Shown here: positions 23,174 to 31,525 of the stretch, one piece after another
Layout: every line of letters begins with the position of its first letter
How positions within the stretch are numbered: position 1 is the stretch's first letter
Translations under genes and position numbers: made by a program
Notes under the pieces: generated by a model
What the model saw: only the letters and a program-made list of their open reading frames with translations
What the model was told of the DNA's origin: nothing
Databases searched by the model: none
Assembly: GCA_021816425.1 (NCBI GenBank)
Contig: JAKAXT010000009.1
Coordinates: 1 to 35,399, forward strand
Length of the DNA stretch: 35,399 bases
Source: Pseudomonadota bacterium
GTDB lineage: Bacteria > Pseudomonadota > Gammaproteobacteria > Acidiferrobacterales > Acidiferrobacteraceae
Direction: 5' to 3'

Positions 23174-23235
23174 GGCGGCAGTGTAGCGGGTAGGGGCGCG
23201 TATCCAAAGTGCGGCCGCTCTGGCATACTCTCGCC

Positions 23236-23676
23236 ATGCAAGCCATTGCCCGGATTCTCCATCACTCGCTTCCGAAGCCGCCCGTGGATCTGGTGCTGGG
23301 GCCCGATCTGCAAGCGGTCTGGGAACGATGCCGGCCGGAGGGGCTTAAGGCGGTGGAGGTCCTTTTCTATTGCCGGGGGCGCTTGTTCCTCATGGTCCCC
23401 GGTTCGGCGGCCGCGGCCAGGCTCCGGCAGGAGGGCCCCGATCTCCTGGCGCGCCTGCGTACGCAGCCGGGCCTGGGCGATCTGCGCGAGATCGTGACCC
23501 GTCGCACCGGGCGCCAGCCGCCGGGCGCCGTCACGAAGGCTGCGGTGCCATCCCGGTCGGCGCTTGGCGCGCGGTGTTTCGGGTCGCTTGCCGAGGCGGT
23601 CGACGACCCTTCGCTGAAGGCGAGCCTCGCGCGGCTTGCCGCGGCGCTCGCAACGGACGACTCACGGGGCGCATGA
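23236..23676 (+). CDS. DUF721 / DciA-like protein
   Basis: A 146-residue protein. The first 90 residues, with VLFYCRGRLFLMVPGSAAAARLRQEGPDLLARLR and the following GLGDLREIVTRR read in sections, fit the KH-like DUF721 domain found in DciA, the ancestral DnaB helicase loader. The rest is Ala-rich and probably disordered or helical. The catalogued DciA core is short, so the protein is a plausible but not certain DciA. The ATG at 23236 has CATACT, an extended -10-like element, ending only 6 nt upstream, so the mRNA might be leaderless. Its stop overlaps the lolC/E start by 4 nt (ATGA), placing a possible replication protein first in an envelope operon. Confidence 0.6.
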   Translation: MQAIARILHHSLPKPPVDLVLGPDLQAVWERCRPEGLKAVEVLFYCRGRLFLMVPGSAAAARLRQEGPDLLARLRTQPGLGDLREIVTRRTGRQPPGAVTKAAVPSRSALGARCFGSLAEAVDDPSLKASLARLAAALATDDSRGA

Positions 23677-24920
23677 CGCGATTTTTCGAGCTTTTCGTCG
23701 GCCTGCGCTACATGCGCGCGCGACGGCGGAATCATTTCATCTCCTTCATATCGGCCACGTCGCTGGTCGGCATTGCGCTTGGCGTCATGGCGCTCATCAC
23801 CGTCTTGTCGGTGATGAACGGCTTCCAGAGTACGCTGCGTAACCGAATACTGGGCGTGATCTCCGATGTGACGATCAGCGGTCCCCAGCATCGCATGGCC
23901 CATTGGAGGAGGGCGGAGCATGTCGCGCTGGCGCAGAAGGGCGTGCTCGCGGCGGCCCCCTACGTGCGCGGCGAGGGCTTGCTGGTCCACGGGCGCTATT
24001 CGAGCGGGGCATTGATTCGCGGGGTGGTTCCGCAGAAGGAGAAGGCGGTATCGGACATCGCCGCCCACATCGTGCAAGGGCGACTGACGCGTCTGCGTCC
24101 CGGACGCTTCGGCATCGTGCTGGGCCGTTATCTCGCGTGGCGCCTCGGCGCCACCGTGGGTTCGCGGGTGTTGTTGGTGGCGCCGGGCGGCATGGTGACG
24201 CCCGCGGGCTTCCTGCCGCGCCTCAGAAGCTTCAAGGTGGTGGGGATCTTCGACGTCGGCATGTATGAATATGACGCGGGGCTTGCCCTGATCGACATGA
24301 ATGATGCGCAAGCCCTCTACCGGATGGGTGCCAACGTGAGCGGCGTGCGCCTGAAGATCGCGAATATCGACCGCGCGCCCCACATACGCCGGGTGCTGCG
24401 CACGAAACTCCCGGGCTATGACGAGGTGCGTGACTGGAGCCAGGAGCACGCCAACTTCTTCCGGGCCCTGAAGATCGAGAAGACCGTCATGTTCGTGATC
24501 CTGCTGCTCATCGTGGCGGTCGCGGCCTTCAATATCGTGGCGACCCTGGTCATGGTCGTGACCGATAAGCGCGCGGATATCGCGATTTTGCGGACGCTCG
24601 GGGCGAGCCCGGCAAGCGTGCTTGTCATATTTCTCGTGCAGGGCACCTTGATCGGGCTCTTCGGGACCTTGCTGGGCGTGGTTGCGGGGGTCCTTCTGTC
24701 CTTGAACGTGACCACGATCGTGCCGTTCATAGAGCATGTGTTCCATACGCATTTCCTGTCGGCCAACGTCTATTACATAAGCGAGCTGCCCTCGCGTCTG
24801 CGATGGCAGGATGTGTGGCACGTGGCGGTCGTTTCCTTCTTGATGAGCTTCCTTGCGACCGTGTATCCGGCGTGGCGGGCGGCCAAGACCCAACCCGCCG
24901 AGGCCTTGCGTTACGAATGA
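23673..24920 (+). CDS. lolC: Lipoprotein-releasing ABC transporter permease LolC/LolE
   Basis: A 415-residue inner-membrane permease that extracts outer-membrane lipoproteins and hands them to LolA. The N-terminal helix is preceded by [20 protein letters not shown] and carries [23 protein letters not shown] periplasmic domain spans about 50-265, followed by three C-terminal helices. [14 protein letters not shown] is the coupling helix that contacts LolD, and the protein ends [18 protein letters not shown] as the family does. Only one permease gene is visible, so it may work as a homodimer (LolF type) unless a paralogue lies elsewhere. The ATG overlaps the upstream stop and the lolD start by 4 nt each. 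Confidence 0.95.
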   Translation: MTRFFELFVGLRYMRARRRNHFISFISATSLVGIALGVMALITVLSVMNGFQSTLRNRILGVISDVTISGPQHRMAHWRRAEHVALAQKGVLAAAPYVRGEGLLVHGRYSSGALIRGVVPQKEKAVSDIAAHIVQGRLTRLRPGRFGIVLGRYLAWRLGATVGSRVLLVAPGGMVTPAGFLPRLRSFKVVGIFDVGMYEYDAGLALIDMNDAQALYRMGANVSGVRLKIANIDRAPHIRRVLRTKLPGYDEVRDWSQEHANFFRALKIEKTVMFVILLLIVAVAAFNIVATLVMVVTDKRADIAILRTLGASPASVLVIFLVQGTLIGLFGTLLGVVAGVLLSLNVTTIVPFIEHVFHTHFLSANVYYISELPSRLRWQDVWHVAVVSFLMSFLATVYPAWRAAKTQPAEALRYE

Positions 24921-25630
24921 GCGACGTGATCCGTGCCGAGGCGTTGGCGAAGACCTTTACCGAGGATGTCTTGTCGGTCGACGTCCTGCGCCACATCGAC
25001 CTCGTCGTGAAGCCCGCGGACATGCTCGCCATCGTCGGGGCCTCGGGGGCCGGCAAGAGCACGCTGCTCCACCTTCTGGCGGGGCTCGACAAACCGAGCG
25101 CGGGCAGGGTCTTCGTGGACGGGCGCGACATGGGGCGGCTGAACGAGACGGAACGGGGGCGGGTGCGCAATCGGGCGCTGGGCTTCGTCTACCAGTTCCA
25201 CCACCTCCTGCACGAATTCACGGCGCTCGAAAATGTCGCCATGCCGCTTTTGATCAGACGCGAGGCGCCGAGGACCGCGAGCAAGCGGGCGCGCGAGATG
25301 CTAAAGCGCGTGGGGCTCGCCGATCGCGTCGCGCATAAGCCGGCCGAACTCTCCGGAGGCGAACGTCAGCGCGTCGCCATCGCCCGCGCCGTGGTCCACG
25401 AGCCGCGCTGTGTGCTGGCCGACGAGCCGACCGGCAACCTCGATTCGCGCAACGCGGCCGATGTCTTTGCGCTTTTGCGCGATCTGAACGTGTCGCTCGG
25501 GACGAGCCTCGTGCTCGTGACCCACGACCACAAGCTGGCGCGATCGTTGGGGCGCGTCGGCGTCATAGCCGACGGCTGCCTGTCGTTTGCGGACGCGGCC
25601 ACGCTTCCCAGCTCGGAGAGGCCTTGCTAG
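24917..25630 (+). CDS. lolD: Lipoprotein-releasing ABC transporter ATPase LolD
   Basis: A 237-residue MacB/LolD-type ATPase that powers lipoprotein release. Walker A is GASGAGKST (41-49), followed by the LolD-specific Q-loop segment [17 protein letters not shown] (90-106). The signature [14 protein letters not shown], Walker [12 protein letters not shown] and H-loop VTHD are intact. ATG at 24917 overlaps the lolC/E stop as ATGA, giving tight coupling to its permease. The exbB-like gene follows after about 20-30 nt. Confidence 0.96.
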   Translation: MSDVIRAEALAKTFTEDVLSVDVLRHIDLVVKPADMLAIVGASGAGKSTLLHLLAGLDKPSAGRVFVDGRDMGRLNETERGRVRNRALGFVYQFHHLLHEFTALENVAMPLLIRREAPRTASKRAREMLKRVGLADRVAHKPAELSGGERQRVAIARAVVHEPRCVLADEPTGNLDSRNAADVFALLRDLNVSLGTSLVLVTHDHKLARSLGRVGVIADGCLSFADAATLPSSERPC

Positions 25631-25660
25631 AGTAATGACGATCAGAGAAGGATGGGTGCG

Positions 25661-26275
25661 GTGCTGGATCTCATAAAGGCAGGCGGCTTCGTCATGTGGC
25701 CGCTCATGTTGTGTTCGGTGTTGGCGGTCGCGATCATCGGGGAACGTCTCGTGGCCCTGCGCCGGGGGCGGGTCGCTCCCCCCGCCGCCGCGGCGGCGGC
25801 GCGGGAATGGGGCATGCGCGGGGATGTGAGCCCCGAGCAGCTGAAGACCCTCGAGGAGGGCTCGGCGTTGGGACAGGTCCTGGCGGTGGGGCTCGTGAAC
25901 AGACGGCATCCGCGGACGATCGTGCGTGAGGCGATCGAGGACGCGGGACGCCACGTGGCCTCCGAGCTCGATCGCTACCTGGACGCCCTGGGAACGATCG
26001 CCGCGGTCGCCCCGTTTCTCGGGCTCCTTGGCACCGTTCTTGGCATGATCCGCATGTTTTCGGGGCTTGGCGAGGCCGGCGTCGGGAACCCGGCCGTACT
26101 CGCGACCGGCATAGCCCAGGCGCTCACGGATACGGCCACGGGGCTTGGCATCGCCATACCGAGCCTGATCTTCTACCGGTATTTGCGTTCCCGGGTCAAC
26201 ACGCTGCTCGTCGACATGGAACGCGAGGCCGTGCGCCTCGTGGAGATCCTGAAAGGCGAGCGCGAGGGCGGCTGA
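25661..26275 (+). CDS. exbB: ExbB/MotA/TolQ-family proton channel
   Basis: An inner-membrane motor subunit of about 204 residues with three transmembrane helices: one near the N terminus (about 8-27), then two around LDALGTIAAVAPFLGLLGTVLGMI and LTDTATGLGIAIPSLIFY. GLLGTVLGMIRMF and the Thr in DTATGLGIAIP are conserved channel features. ExbB with ExbD uses the proton gradient to drive TonB-like work. No tonB lies nearby, so the pair may serve an envelope or lipid transport function, as in other genomes where exbBD sit beside msbA or lpxK. GTG 25661 is preferred since AAGG lies 9 nt before it; an ATG at 25652 is in frame but abuts that AAGG. The stop overlaps exbD (TGATG). Confidence 0.92.
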   Translation: MLDLIKAGGFVMWPLMLCSVLAVAIIGERLVALRRGRVAPPAAAAAAREWGMRGDVSPEQLKTLEEGSALGQVLAVGLVNRRHPRTIVREAIEDAGRHVASELDRYLDALGTIAAVAPFLGLLGTVLGMIRMFSGLGEAGVGNPAVLATGIAQALTDTATGLGIAIPSLIFYRYLRSRVNTLLVDMEREAVRLVEILKGEREGG

Positions 26276-26685
26276 TGCGTTTTCGTAAACGCGCCGTGGA
26301 CGAGCCCGAGATCAATCTCGTGCCGATGATCGATGTGCTGCTCATGACGCTCATCTTTCTTGTGCTCACGACGAGCTTCGCGCACGAATCGGCCCTGAAG
26401 GTCCAGTTGCCGCAGGCGCATCCCAAGCAGCCGGTTAAGGCGCAGGGCGTGCACATCGTGATCGATGGGGCGGGAACATTCTCGGTGGATGGCGCGGTCG
26501 TGCAGGGCAGCGAACGGTCCATCATGCGAGCGCTCGCCGCGCACGCGCATGGCCCGAAAACGCTCGTGATCCTCTACGCCGACCGCAACGCACCCTATCG
26601 CGCGGTGGTCCACGCGCTCGATGCAGCCCGGCGCCTGGGCCTCGGTCGGATCGTGTTTGCGACCAAGGTGCGCGGGACATCGTGA
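26275..26685 (+). CDS. exbD: ExbD/TolR-family motor protein
   Basis: A 136-residue bitopic protein with a single N-terminal helix (about 15-36). It starts with INLVPMIDVLLMTLIFLVL, where D20 is the essential membrane aspartate of the ExbD/TolR proton path. The periplasmic domain (about 45-130) has VHIVIDGAGTFSVDG and VILYADRNAPYRAVVHALDAARRLGL, matching the family fold. It pairs with the preceding exbB, whose TGA shares a nucleotide with this ATG. Its own TGA overlaps the GTG of msbA by 3 nt. Confidence 0.94.
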   Translation: MRFRKRAVDEPEINLVPMIDVLLMTLIFLVLTTSFAHESALKVQLPQAHPKQPVKAQGVHIVIDGAGTFSVDGAVVQGSERSIMRALAAHAHGPKTLVILYADRNAPYRAVVHALDAARRLGLGRIVFATKVRGTS

Positions 26686-28409
26686 CGCGGCAGGACAAGG
26701 CTCTTTACCGGAGATTGCTGCGCTATACCTGGCCCTATCGCGGGGCCTTTCTCCTGGCGGTCGTCGGCATGATGGTCGGGTCGGCGACCGAGCCCGTGTT
26801 CGCCGCGCTCATGCGGCCACTGCTTAACGGCGGCTTCGTCCACAAGAACCCCACGAGCATACGGCTCATGCCGGTCGCCGTGATCGGTCTTTTCCTCGTG
26901 CGCGGCATCGCATCCTTCACGGCGAATTACCTCATGAACTGGGTGGGCCGGCGCATCGTCTTCGACATCCGGGGGGAGATGTTCGCGCGCCTCCTGTATC
27001 TGCCGACCACCTTCTTCGATGTCCACTCCTCCGGCGTCCTCATCGCCAAGCTCATCTATGACGTAGAGCAGGTGGCGAGTGCCGCGACGCGCGCCTTGTC
27101 CACGCTCGTGAAGGACAATGCCACGGTGTTGGGGCTCCTTGGCTGGATGTTCTATCTGAACTGGAAGCTGACGATCGCGATCCTGGTGGCGGCCCCCGTG
27201 ATCACGCTCATGAACCGACGCATGGGGAAACGGTTTCGGCGGACCAGCCACTCGATCCAGGAATCCATGGGCGCGATCTCGCACGTGGTCCAGGAGGCGG
27301 CGGACGGGCATAGGGTGATCAAGACCTTCGGCGGTCAGGACGAGGCGCTGAAGAACTTCAGGGAGACCAACGAAGCGAACCGGCGCGAGAATATGCGCCG
27401 GGCGCGGGTGGCTGCATCCGGGGTTCCCATAGTGCAGCTCATGGCGGCATCGGCGCTGGCCTGGGTCGTCTACGAGGCCATGCGCGAACCGCACGCGACG
27501 GTCGGGGGGTTCATGTCCTACGTGACGGCCATGATGATGCTGCTTGCGCCCATCAAGCGGCTCACGCAGATCAACGAGACCCTGCAGACCGGAATCGCCG
27601 CCTCGCAGAGCGTCTTTTCGTTCATCGACGAGCCGCGCGAGGCCGAGACCGGGGGGCGCACGCTAAGCGCCGTGCGCGGCGAGGTCGCCTACCACGATGT
27701 CACCTTCCGCTATACCCGCGAGGGCCGGCCCGCCGTTTCCGGCGTGTCCTTCGTGCTGCGTGCCGGACAGACCCTCGCGCTGGTAGGGACATCCGGCAGC
27801 GGCAAGACCACGATCGCCAACCTCCTGCCGCGTTTTTACGAGCCGGAGTCGGGCACGATCACGCTCGATGGCGTGGACACGCGCGACCTCGCGCTTGCCG
27901 ACCTGCGCTCCCACATCGCGCTCGTGAGCCAGGAGACCATGCTGTTCGACACGACCATTCGGCAGAATATCCTGTATGGGCACAAGGGCGGGGTGGAGGA
28001 GGCGCGGCTCATGGAGATCGTGGAGGCGGCCCACGTCGCCGAATTCCTGAAAGATCTGCCAAAGGGCCTGGATACGCTCGTAGGTGAACGCGGCGTGCGA
28101 CTGTCCGGAGGGCAGCGGCAGCGGATCGCCATCGCCCGCGCGCTGCTGAAGGATGCGCCGGTCCTGATCTTGGACGAGGCGACCGCGGCTCTGGACACCG
28201 AATCCGAACGGCATGTGCAGGCGGCCATGACGCGCCTCATGCGTAATCGCACGACGCTCGTCATCGCCCATCGCCTGTCGACCATCGAGCATGCCGACTG
28301 CATCCTCGTGATGAGCAAGGGGTGCGTCGTGGAGCGGGGCACGCATGCCGAACTTCTGGCCCTGAACACGATGTATGCGCGACTGCACCAGATGCAGTTC
28401 CATGGTTGA
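26682..28409 (+). CDS. msbA: Lipid A export ABC transporter/flippase MsbA
   Basis: A half-transporter of 575 residues (E. coli MsbA 582) that flips lipid A-core across the inner membrane. An N-terminal six-helix exporter domain (about 20-310) is followed by the nucleotide-binding domain. Walker A is GTSGSGKTT (369-377), the signature LSGGQ (474-478), Walker B LILDEAT with E499, and the H-loop His is 530. Coupling helices sit around FFDVHSSGVLIAKL and KTFGGQDEALKNF. The GTG start overlaps exbD as GTGA. It directly precedes a Kdo-transferase-like gene and lpxK, which supports the lipid A role rather than a drug exporter. Confidence 0.95.
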   Translation: MTRQDKALYRRLLRYTWPYRGAFLLAVVGMMVGSATEPVFAALMRPLLNGGFVHKNPTSIRLMPVAVIGLFLVRGIASFTANYLMNWVGRRIVFDIRGEMFARLLYLPTTFFDVHSSGVLIAKLIYDVEQVASAATRALSTLVKDNATVLGLLGWMFYLNWKLTIAILVAAPVITLMNRRMGKRFRRTSHSIQESMGAISHVVQEAADGHRVIKTFGGQDEALKNFRETNEANRRENMRRARVAASGVPIVQLMAASALAWVVYEAMREPHATVGGFMSYVTAMMMLLAPIKRLTQINETLQTGIAASQSVFSFIDEPREAETGGRTLSAVRGEVAYHDVTFRYTREGRPAVSGVSFVLRAGQTLALVGTSGSGKTTIANLLPRFYEPESGTITLDGVDTRDLALADLRSHIALVSQETMLFDTTIRQNILYGHKGGVEEARLMEIVEAAHVAEFLKDLPKGLDTLVGERGVRLSGGQRQRIAIARALLKDAPVLILDEATAALDTESERHVQAAMTRLMRNRTTLVIAHRLSTIEHADCILVMSKGCVVERGTHAELLALNTMYARLHQMQFHG

Positions 28410-29520
28410 CGACCGCGCGTATGAGGGGGGCCGCCTCGCGGGCCTGGCGGCCGATATCCGCGACCGTTTGAGCGGAAACGCGCCGCGCGCCAATGCGCGA
28501 CGGGGGTTCCTGCGGCCGGCCCCGGGCTCCGGGCGCACGCTCTGGATCAAGACCGACAGCCGCGAGGTCACGGGCAGGCTGGCCGCGGAGATCGCGCGGT
28601 CGGTGCGCGAGCGGCGCGCCGACCTGCCGATCGTCGTCACTTTCGAACAGGAGCATCGCGCCATCGAGGCGCATCTCGCGGCGGTTCCGAACCTCGCCTA
28701 TGGTTTCGGGCCGGCCGACCGGCCCCGCGCGACCCGGCGGGTGATCGAGCGTCTCCGACCCGCGGTGGTGATCGCGCTTGGCGCGGCCATGCGCGCGCGG
28801 CTCTCGGCGGGCCTCGCAAAGGCCGATGTGGCCTCGATGGTGGTCCACGGACCGCCACCGCCCCCCTCGGCCCGTGATTGTCTGGGCTTCGTCCACACGG
28901 CGAGCGAGCAGAGGGCCTGGCGCGGTCTGGACCCGTGGGATGCCCCGCTTCTTGCGCTGCTCGTGGCAGCCCAGGTGGAACCGGTTTTTCAAGGGCTCGC
29001 AGGCGCCCGCGCGCGGGCCCTGTTCTGGGTCGCGGACCCCTCCGAGGCCGTGGCGGCGCAGATCGTCGCGCGCTGGCGTGCGTCCGAGGCCGCGGTCCAC
29101 GACATCCTGTTCGTCGGGGCGCCGGCCCCCGGGGCAAGCCGCCTGAGCGACTGGGACAGGGACCGGGCACCGCTCGCCCCGGGAAGCATAGTCTGGGTCG
29201 ACGAGGAACGCTTCTGGCCCGCGCTCGCCGCGAGCTGTACGGCCATTCACCTGGTAGCGCCGCCAGAGCCCCTGCTCTGGGCGGCGCTTGCCGGCGGCCG
29301 CGTCGTGACCGCCGAGGATGTCCGGGGGCTCGACCTTTTGGGGGCGGCGCCCGTCATCGAGGTCGCCCGCGGCGACCTTCAGGCGTTCTGGCAGGACCTG
29401 TTGGACAGGCCGTCTGCGGCGCGAACCGCGGCCGACGCGCTGCGGCGCTATTTTTGGCAGGAACGCCGACGCGCCGCCGATGCCGCCCTGGCGCTCGTGG
29501 AGCGGGCCTGCGCATGCTGA
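28402..29520 (+). CDS. Degenerate Kdo-transferase-like (GT-B) protein
   Basis: A 372-residue protein not securely recognised. Residues 44-125 recall the N-terminal domain of WaaA/KdtA: TLWIKTDSREVTGRL (46-60) sits where KdtA has its HAVSVGE motif with the catalytic Glu (here E55), then DLPIVVTFEQEHRA and a YGFGPADRPRATRRVIERLRP stretch in the place of the Asp-Pro-containing segment. The key ETELWPN motif of KdtA is absent, replaced by VVIALGAAMRARL, and the second half (about 190-340) has a GT-B-like pattern but no convincing CMP-Kdo site. It could be a pseudoenzyme, a transferase of altered specificity, or a decaying gene; the frame is intact. The ATG at 28402 overlaps the msbA stop by 8 nt and the stop overlaps lpxK by 7 nt, so it is made with lipid A enzymes. 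Confidence 0.55.
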   Translation: MVDDRAYEGGRLAGLAADIRDRLSGNAPRANARRGFLRPAPGSGRTLWIKTDSREVTGRLAAEIARSVRERRADLPIVVTFEQEHRAIEAHLAAVPNLAYGFGPADRPRATRRVIERLRPAVVIALGAAMRARLSAGLAKADVASMVVHGPPPPPSARDCLGFVHTASEQRAWRGLDPWDAPLLALLVAAQVEPVFQGLAGARARALFWVADPSEAVAAQIVARWRASEAAVHDILFVGAPAPGASRLSDWDRDRAPLAPGSIVWVDEERFWPALAASCTAIHLVAPPEPLLWAALAGGRVVTAEDVRGLDLLGAAPVIEVARGDLQAFWQDLLDRPSAARTAADALRRYFWQERRRAADAALALVERACAC

Positions 29521-30476
29521 GAGACCCGTGGCGCCATTGGGCTGCCAGGGGGCCTTGGAGCCGGGTCTTGTGGCCGGCCGGGGCTCTCTACTGCGCGGTC
29601 GCGACACTGCGGCGTGGATTGTACGCCTCCGGCCTGTTACGGACGCGCACGCTAGCCGTGCCTGTGGTCGTGGTGGGCAATGTGACCGTGGGCGGGACCG
29701 GGAAGACGCCGTTTGTGCTGTGGCTCTGCGAGAGGCTCGCTGCGGAGGGCAGGCGCCCGGGCATCGTGCTGCGTGGTTATGGGGGCCGCAATCGCGGGGT
29801 GTTGCCCGTGGGTCCGGCGGCGGATCCGGGGCTTGCGGGCGACGAGGCGGTGCTGCTGGCCCGCCACGCGCGGGGCCCGGTGGTGGCCTCCCGCGACCGC
29901 GTGGCCGGCGCGCAAGCCCTGGTCGATCAAGGGTGCGATGTGGTGATCGCCGACGATGGACTGCAGCACTATCGTCTGGGACGCACGGTGGAGATCGGCG
30001 TGCTGGACGGTGTACGCCGCTTCGGCAATGGGCTATGCCTGCCGGCTGGCCCCCTGCGGGAACGGGAGCGGCGATGGGAGGGGCTGGATTTTCGTGTCAC
30101 GCAGGGGCGCGCGGCGGCCGGCGAATGGTCCATGGGCCTCTTGGGCGAGTACGCCCGGGCCGTGGGCGGTGACGTGCAGGAGCCGCTTTCGGCGCTAAGG
30201 CGCGTGCACGCCGTCGCCGGTATCGGGCATCCGCAGCGCTTCTTCCGGGCCCTCGAGGGCTTCGGGATCGACGTCATTCCTCATCCGTTCGCGGATCATC
30301 ACCGGTATTCGGAAAAGGATTTGATGTTCGCCGGCGACGAACCCGTGGTCATGACGGAAAAGGATGCCGTGAAGTGCGAACGGTTTGCGCGCCCCGGGCT
30401 TTGGTATGTGCCGGTACGCGCGGTACTGGACGACGAACTCGCGCGACGCATCATCGCCAGGCTCCGGGGGTCTTGA
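29514..30476 (+). CDS. lpxK: Tetraacyldisaccharide 4'-kinase LpxK
   Basis: Phosphorylates the 4' position of tetraacyldisaccharide 1-phosphate to give lipid IVA, the sixth step of the Raetz pathway, at the inner membrane. It has 320 residues (E. coli 328), with an N-terminal amphipathic/hydrophobic helix (about 18-42). The P-loop is GNVTVGGTGKTP (55-66), the conserved catalytic DDGLQH spans 146-151, and VLRGYGG and MTEKDAVKC are also typical. ATG 29514 overlaps the upstream stop (ATGCTGA). A 129-nt gap follows, with a possible -10 (TACAAT, 30536-30541) for the genes after it. Confidence 0.95.
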   Translation: MLRDPWRHWAARGPWSRVLWPAGALYCAVATLRRGLYASGLLRTRTLAVPVVVVGNVTVGGTGKTPFVLWLCERLAAEGRRPGIVLRGYGGRNRGVLPVGPAADPGLAGDEAVLLARHARGPVVASRDRVAGAQALVDQGCDVVIADDGLQHYRLGRTVEIGVLDGVRRFGNGLCLPAGPLRERERRWEGLDFRVTQGRAAAGEWSMGLLGEYARAVGGDVQEPLSALRRVHAVAGIGHPQRFFRALEGFGIDVIPHPFADHHRYSEKDLMFAGDEPVVMTEKDAVKCERFARPGLWYVPVRAVLDDELARRIIARLRGS

Positions 30477-30605
30477 GGGCCTTTCGCCGGGACGGCCGCG
30501 GGCCTCCGATCGTAGCCGTGCCGCGATGCCTGTTCTACAATAGACCCCTTAGGGCCGCGCCTCGCGAAGAGTCCGGCAACCAAAGAACATAGGAAGGGCG
30601 GGGAT

Positions 30606-30794
30606 ATGGACAGACGGCTTTTGGAGATTTTGGTATGTCCGGTCTGCAAGGGGCCGCTGCGCTTTAGGCGCGATGCCCAGGAGCTTGCGTGCCGCCCCTG
30701 CCGTCTCGGCTATCCGATCCGCGACGACATCCCGGTGATGCTCGAGGAAGAGGCACGGAACTTGAGCGATGAGGACCTGAAGGGCCTCGACTAG
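30606..30794 (+). CDS. ycaR: Trm112/UPF0434 family protein YcaR
   Basis: A 62-residue Zn-ribbon-like protein with [18 protein letters not shown] at the N terminus. C11, C14, C29 and C32 form a complete zinc site, which E. coli YcaR retains only in part. [15 protein letters not shown]-type ending (here [10 protein letters not shown]) is the family mark. Trm112 homologues elsewhere activate methyltransferases; the bacterial role is not settled. The gene often sits between lpxK and kdsB, as here. AGGAAGG lies upstream at a suitable distance, and the TAG shares one nucleotide with the GTG of kdsB. Confidence 0.93.
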   Translation: MDRRLLEILVCPVCKGPLRFRRDAQELACRPCRLGYPIRDDIPVMLEEEARNLSDEDLKGLD

Positions 30795-31525
30795 TGCTTG
30801 TCATCATTCCAGCGCGTTACGGCGCCACGCGCCTGCCGGGGAAGCCGTTGCGGGAGGTCGCCGGACAGCCTTTGATCCTCCGCGTCCATGAGCGCGCGCT
30901 TGCGAGCGGCGCGGCGCGCGTGATCGTCGCCACCGATGATGCGCGCATCGCGCGGGTGGTGGAGGCGGCGGGTGGCGAGGTGGCGATGACCGCCTCGACC
31001 CATGCCTCGGGGACCGACCGCATCGCCGAGGCGATAGAGCAGGCCGGCTTGAAAGACGACGAGATCGTCGTGAACCTCCAAGGCGACGAACCGTGCATGC
31101 CGCCGGAACTGGTGGCGGCCGTGGCGCGCGCCCTGGAGGCGCGGCCGGACGGCAGGATGGCGACGGCCGCGCGGCGCCTGCAAGGCGTGGAGGCGTTCCA
31201 TAACCCGCATCAGGTGAAGGTCGTCTGTGACGCGCAAGGGCGGGCGCTCTATTTCTCGCGCGCCCCCATCCCGTGGCCGCGCGATCCCCTGGCGACGCCG
31301 GACTTCCTCGGCCACATTGGACTGTACGCCTATACCGCGGGCTTCGTCCGGGCCTTCACCGCCTGGGGACCCTGTCCCCTGGAGCGCCGCGAGGGCCTGG
31401 AGCAGCTGCGCGCCCTGGACCATGGGGCGCCCATACAGGTGGTGATCACTGATGCCGACCCCGGTCCCGGGGTCGACACGGAAGAGGATCTGGCGCGGGC
31501 CAACCGCGTGTGGAGACCGGTATGA
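30794..31525 (+). CDS. kdsB: 3-deoxy-manno-octulosonate cytidylyltransferase KdsB
   Basis: Activates Kdo with CTP to CMP-Kdo, the donor used by WaaA in lipopolysaccharide synthesis. The 243-residue protein (E. coli 248) has the nucleotide-binding N terminus IIPARYGATRLPGKPL (4-19), the metal-binding D98 in QGDEP, FSRAPIPWPRD for the sugar site and a closing GVDTEEDLARAN. Start is GTG at 30794, one nucleotide overlapping ycaR (TAGTG). The stop overlaps the next gene as ATGA. All catalytic signatures are present. Confidence 0.97.
   Translation: MLVIIPARYGATRLPGKPLREVAGQPLILRVHERALASGAARVIVATDDARIARVVEAAGGEVAMTASTHASGTDRIAEAIEQAGLKDDEIVVNLQGDEPCMPPELVAAVARALEARPDGRMATAARRLQGVEAFHNPHQVKVVCDAQGRALYFSRAPIPWPRDPLATPDFLGHIGLYAYTAGFVRAFTAWGPCPLERREGLEQLRALDHGAPIQVVITDADPGPGVDTEEDLARANRVWRPV

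Noticed and set aside
23367-24893. Antisense frame (508 codons) over lolC/E
   Set aside because: Low-complexity His/Arg-rich translation with no family signal; the plus-strand LolC/E assignment is secure.
28878-29513. Long N-terminal extension of lpxK in the same frame
   Set aside because: It would overlap the Kdo-transferase-like gene by over 600 nt; the ATG at 29514 gives normal LpxK length.
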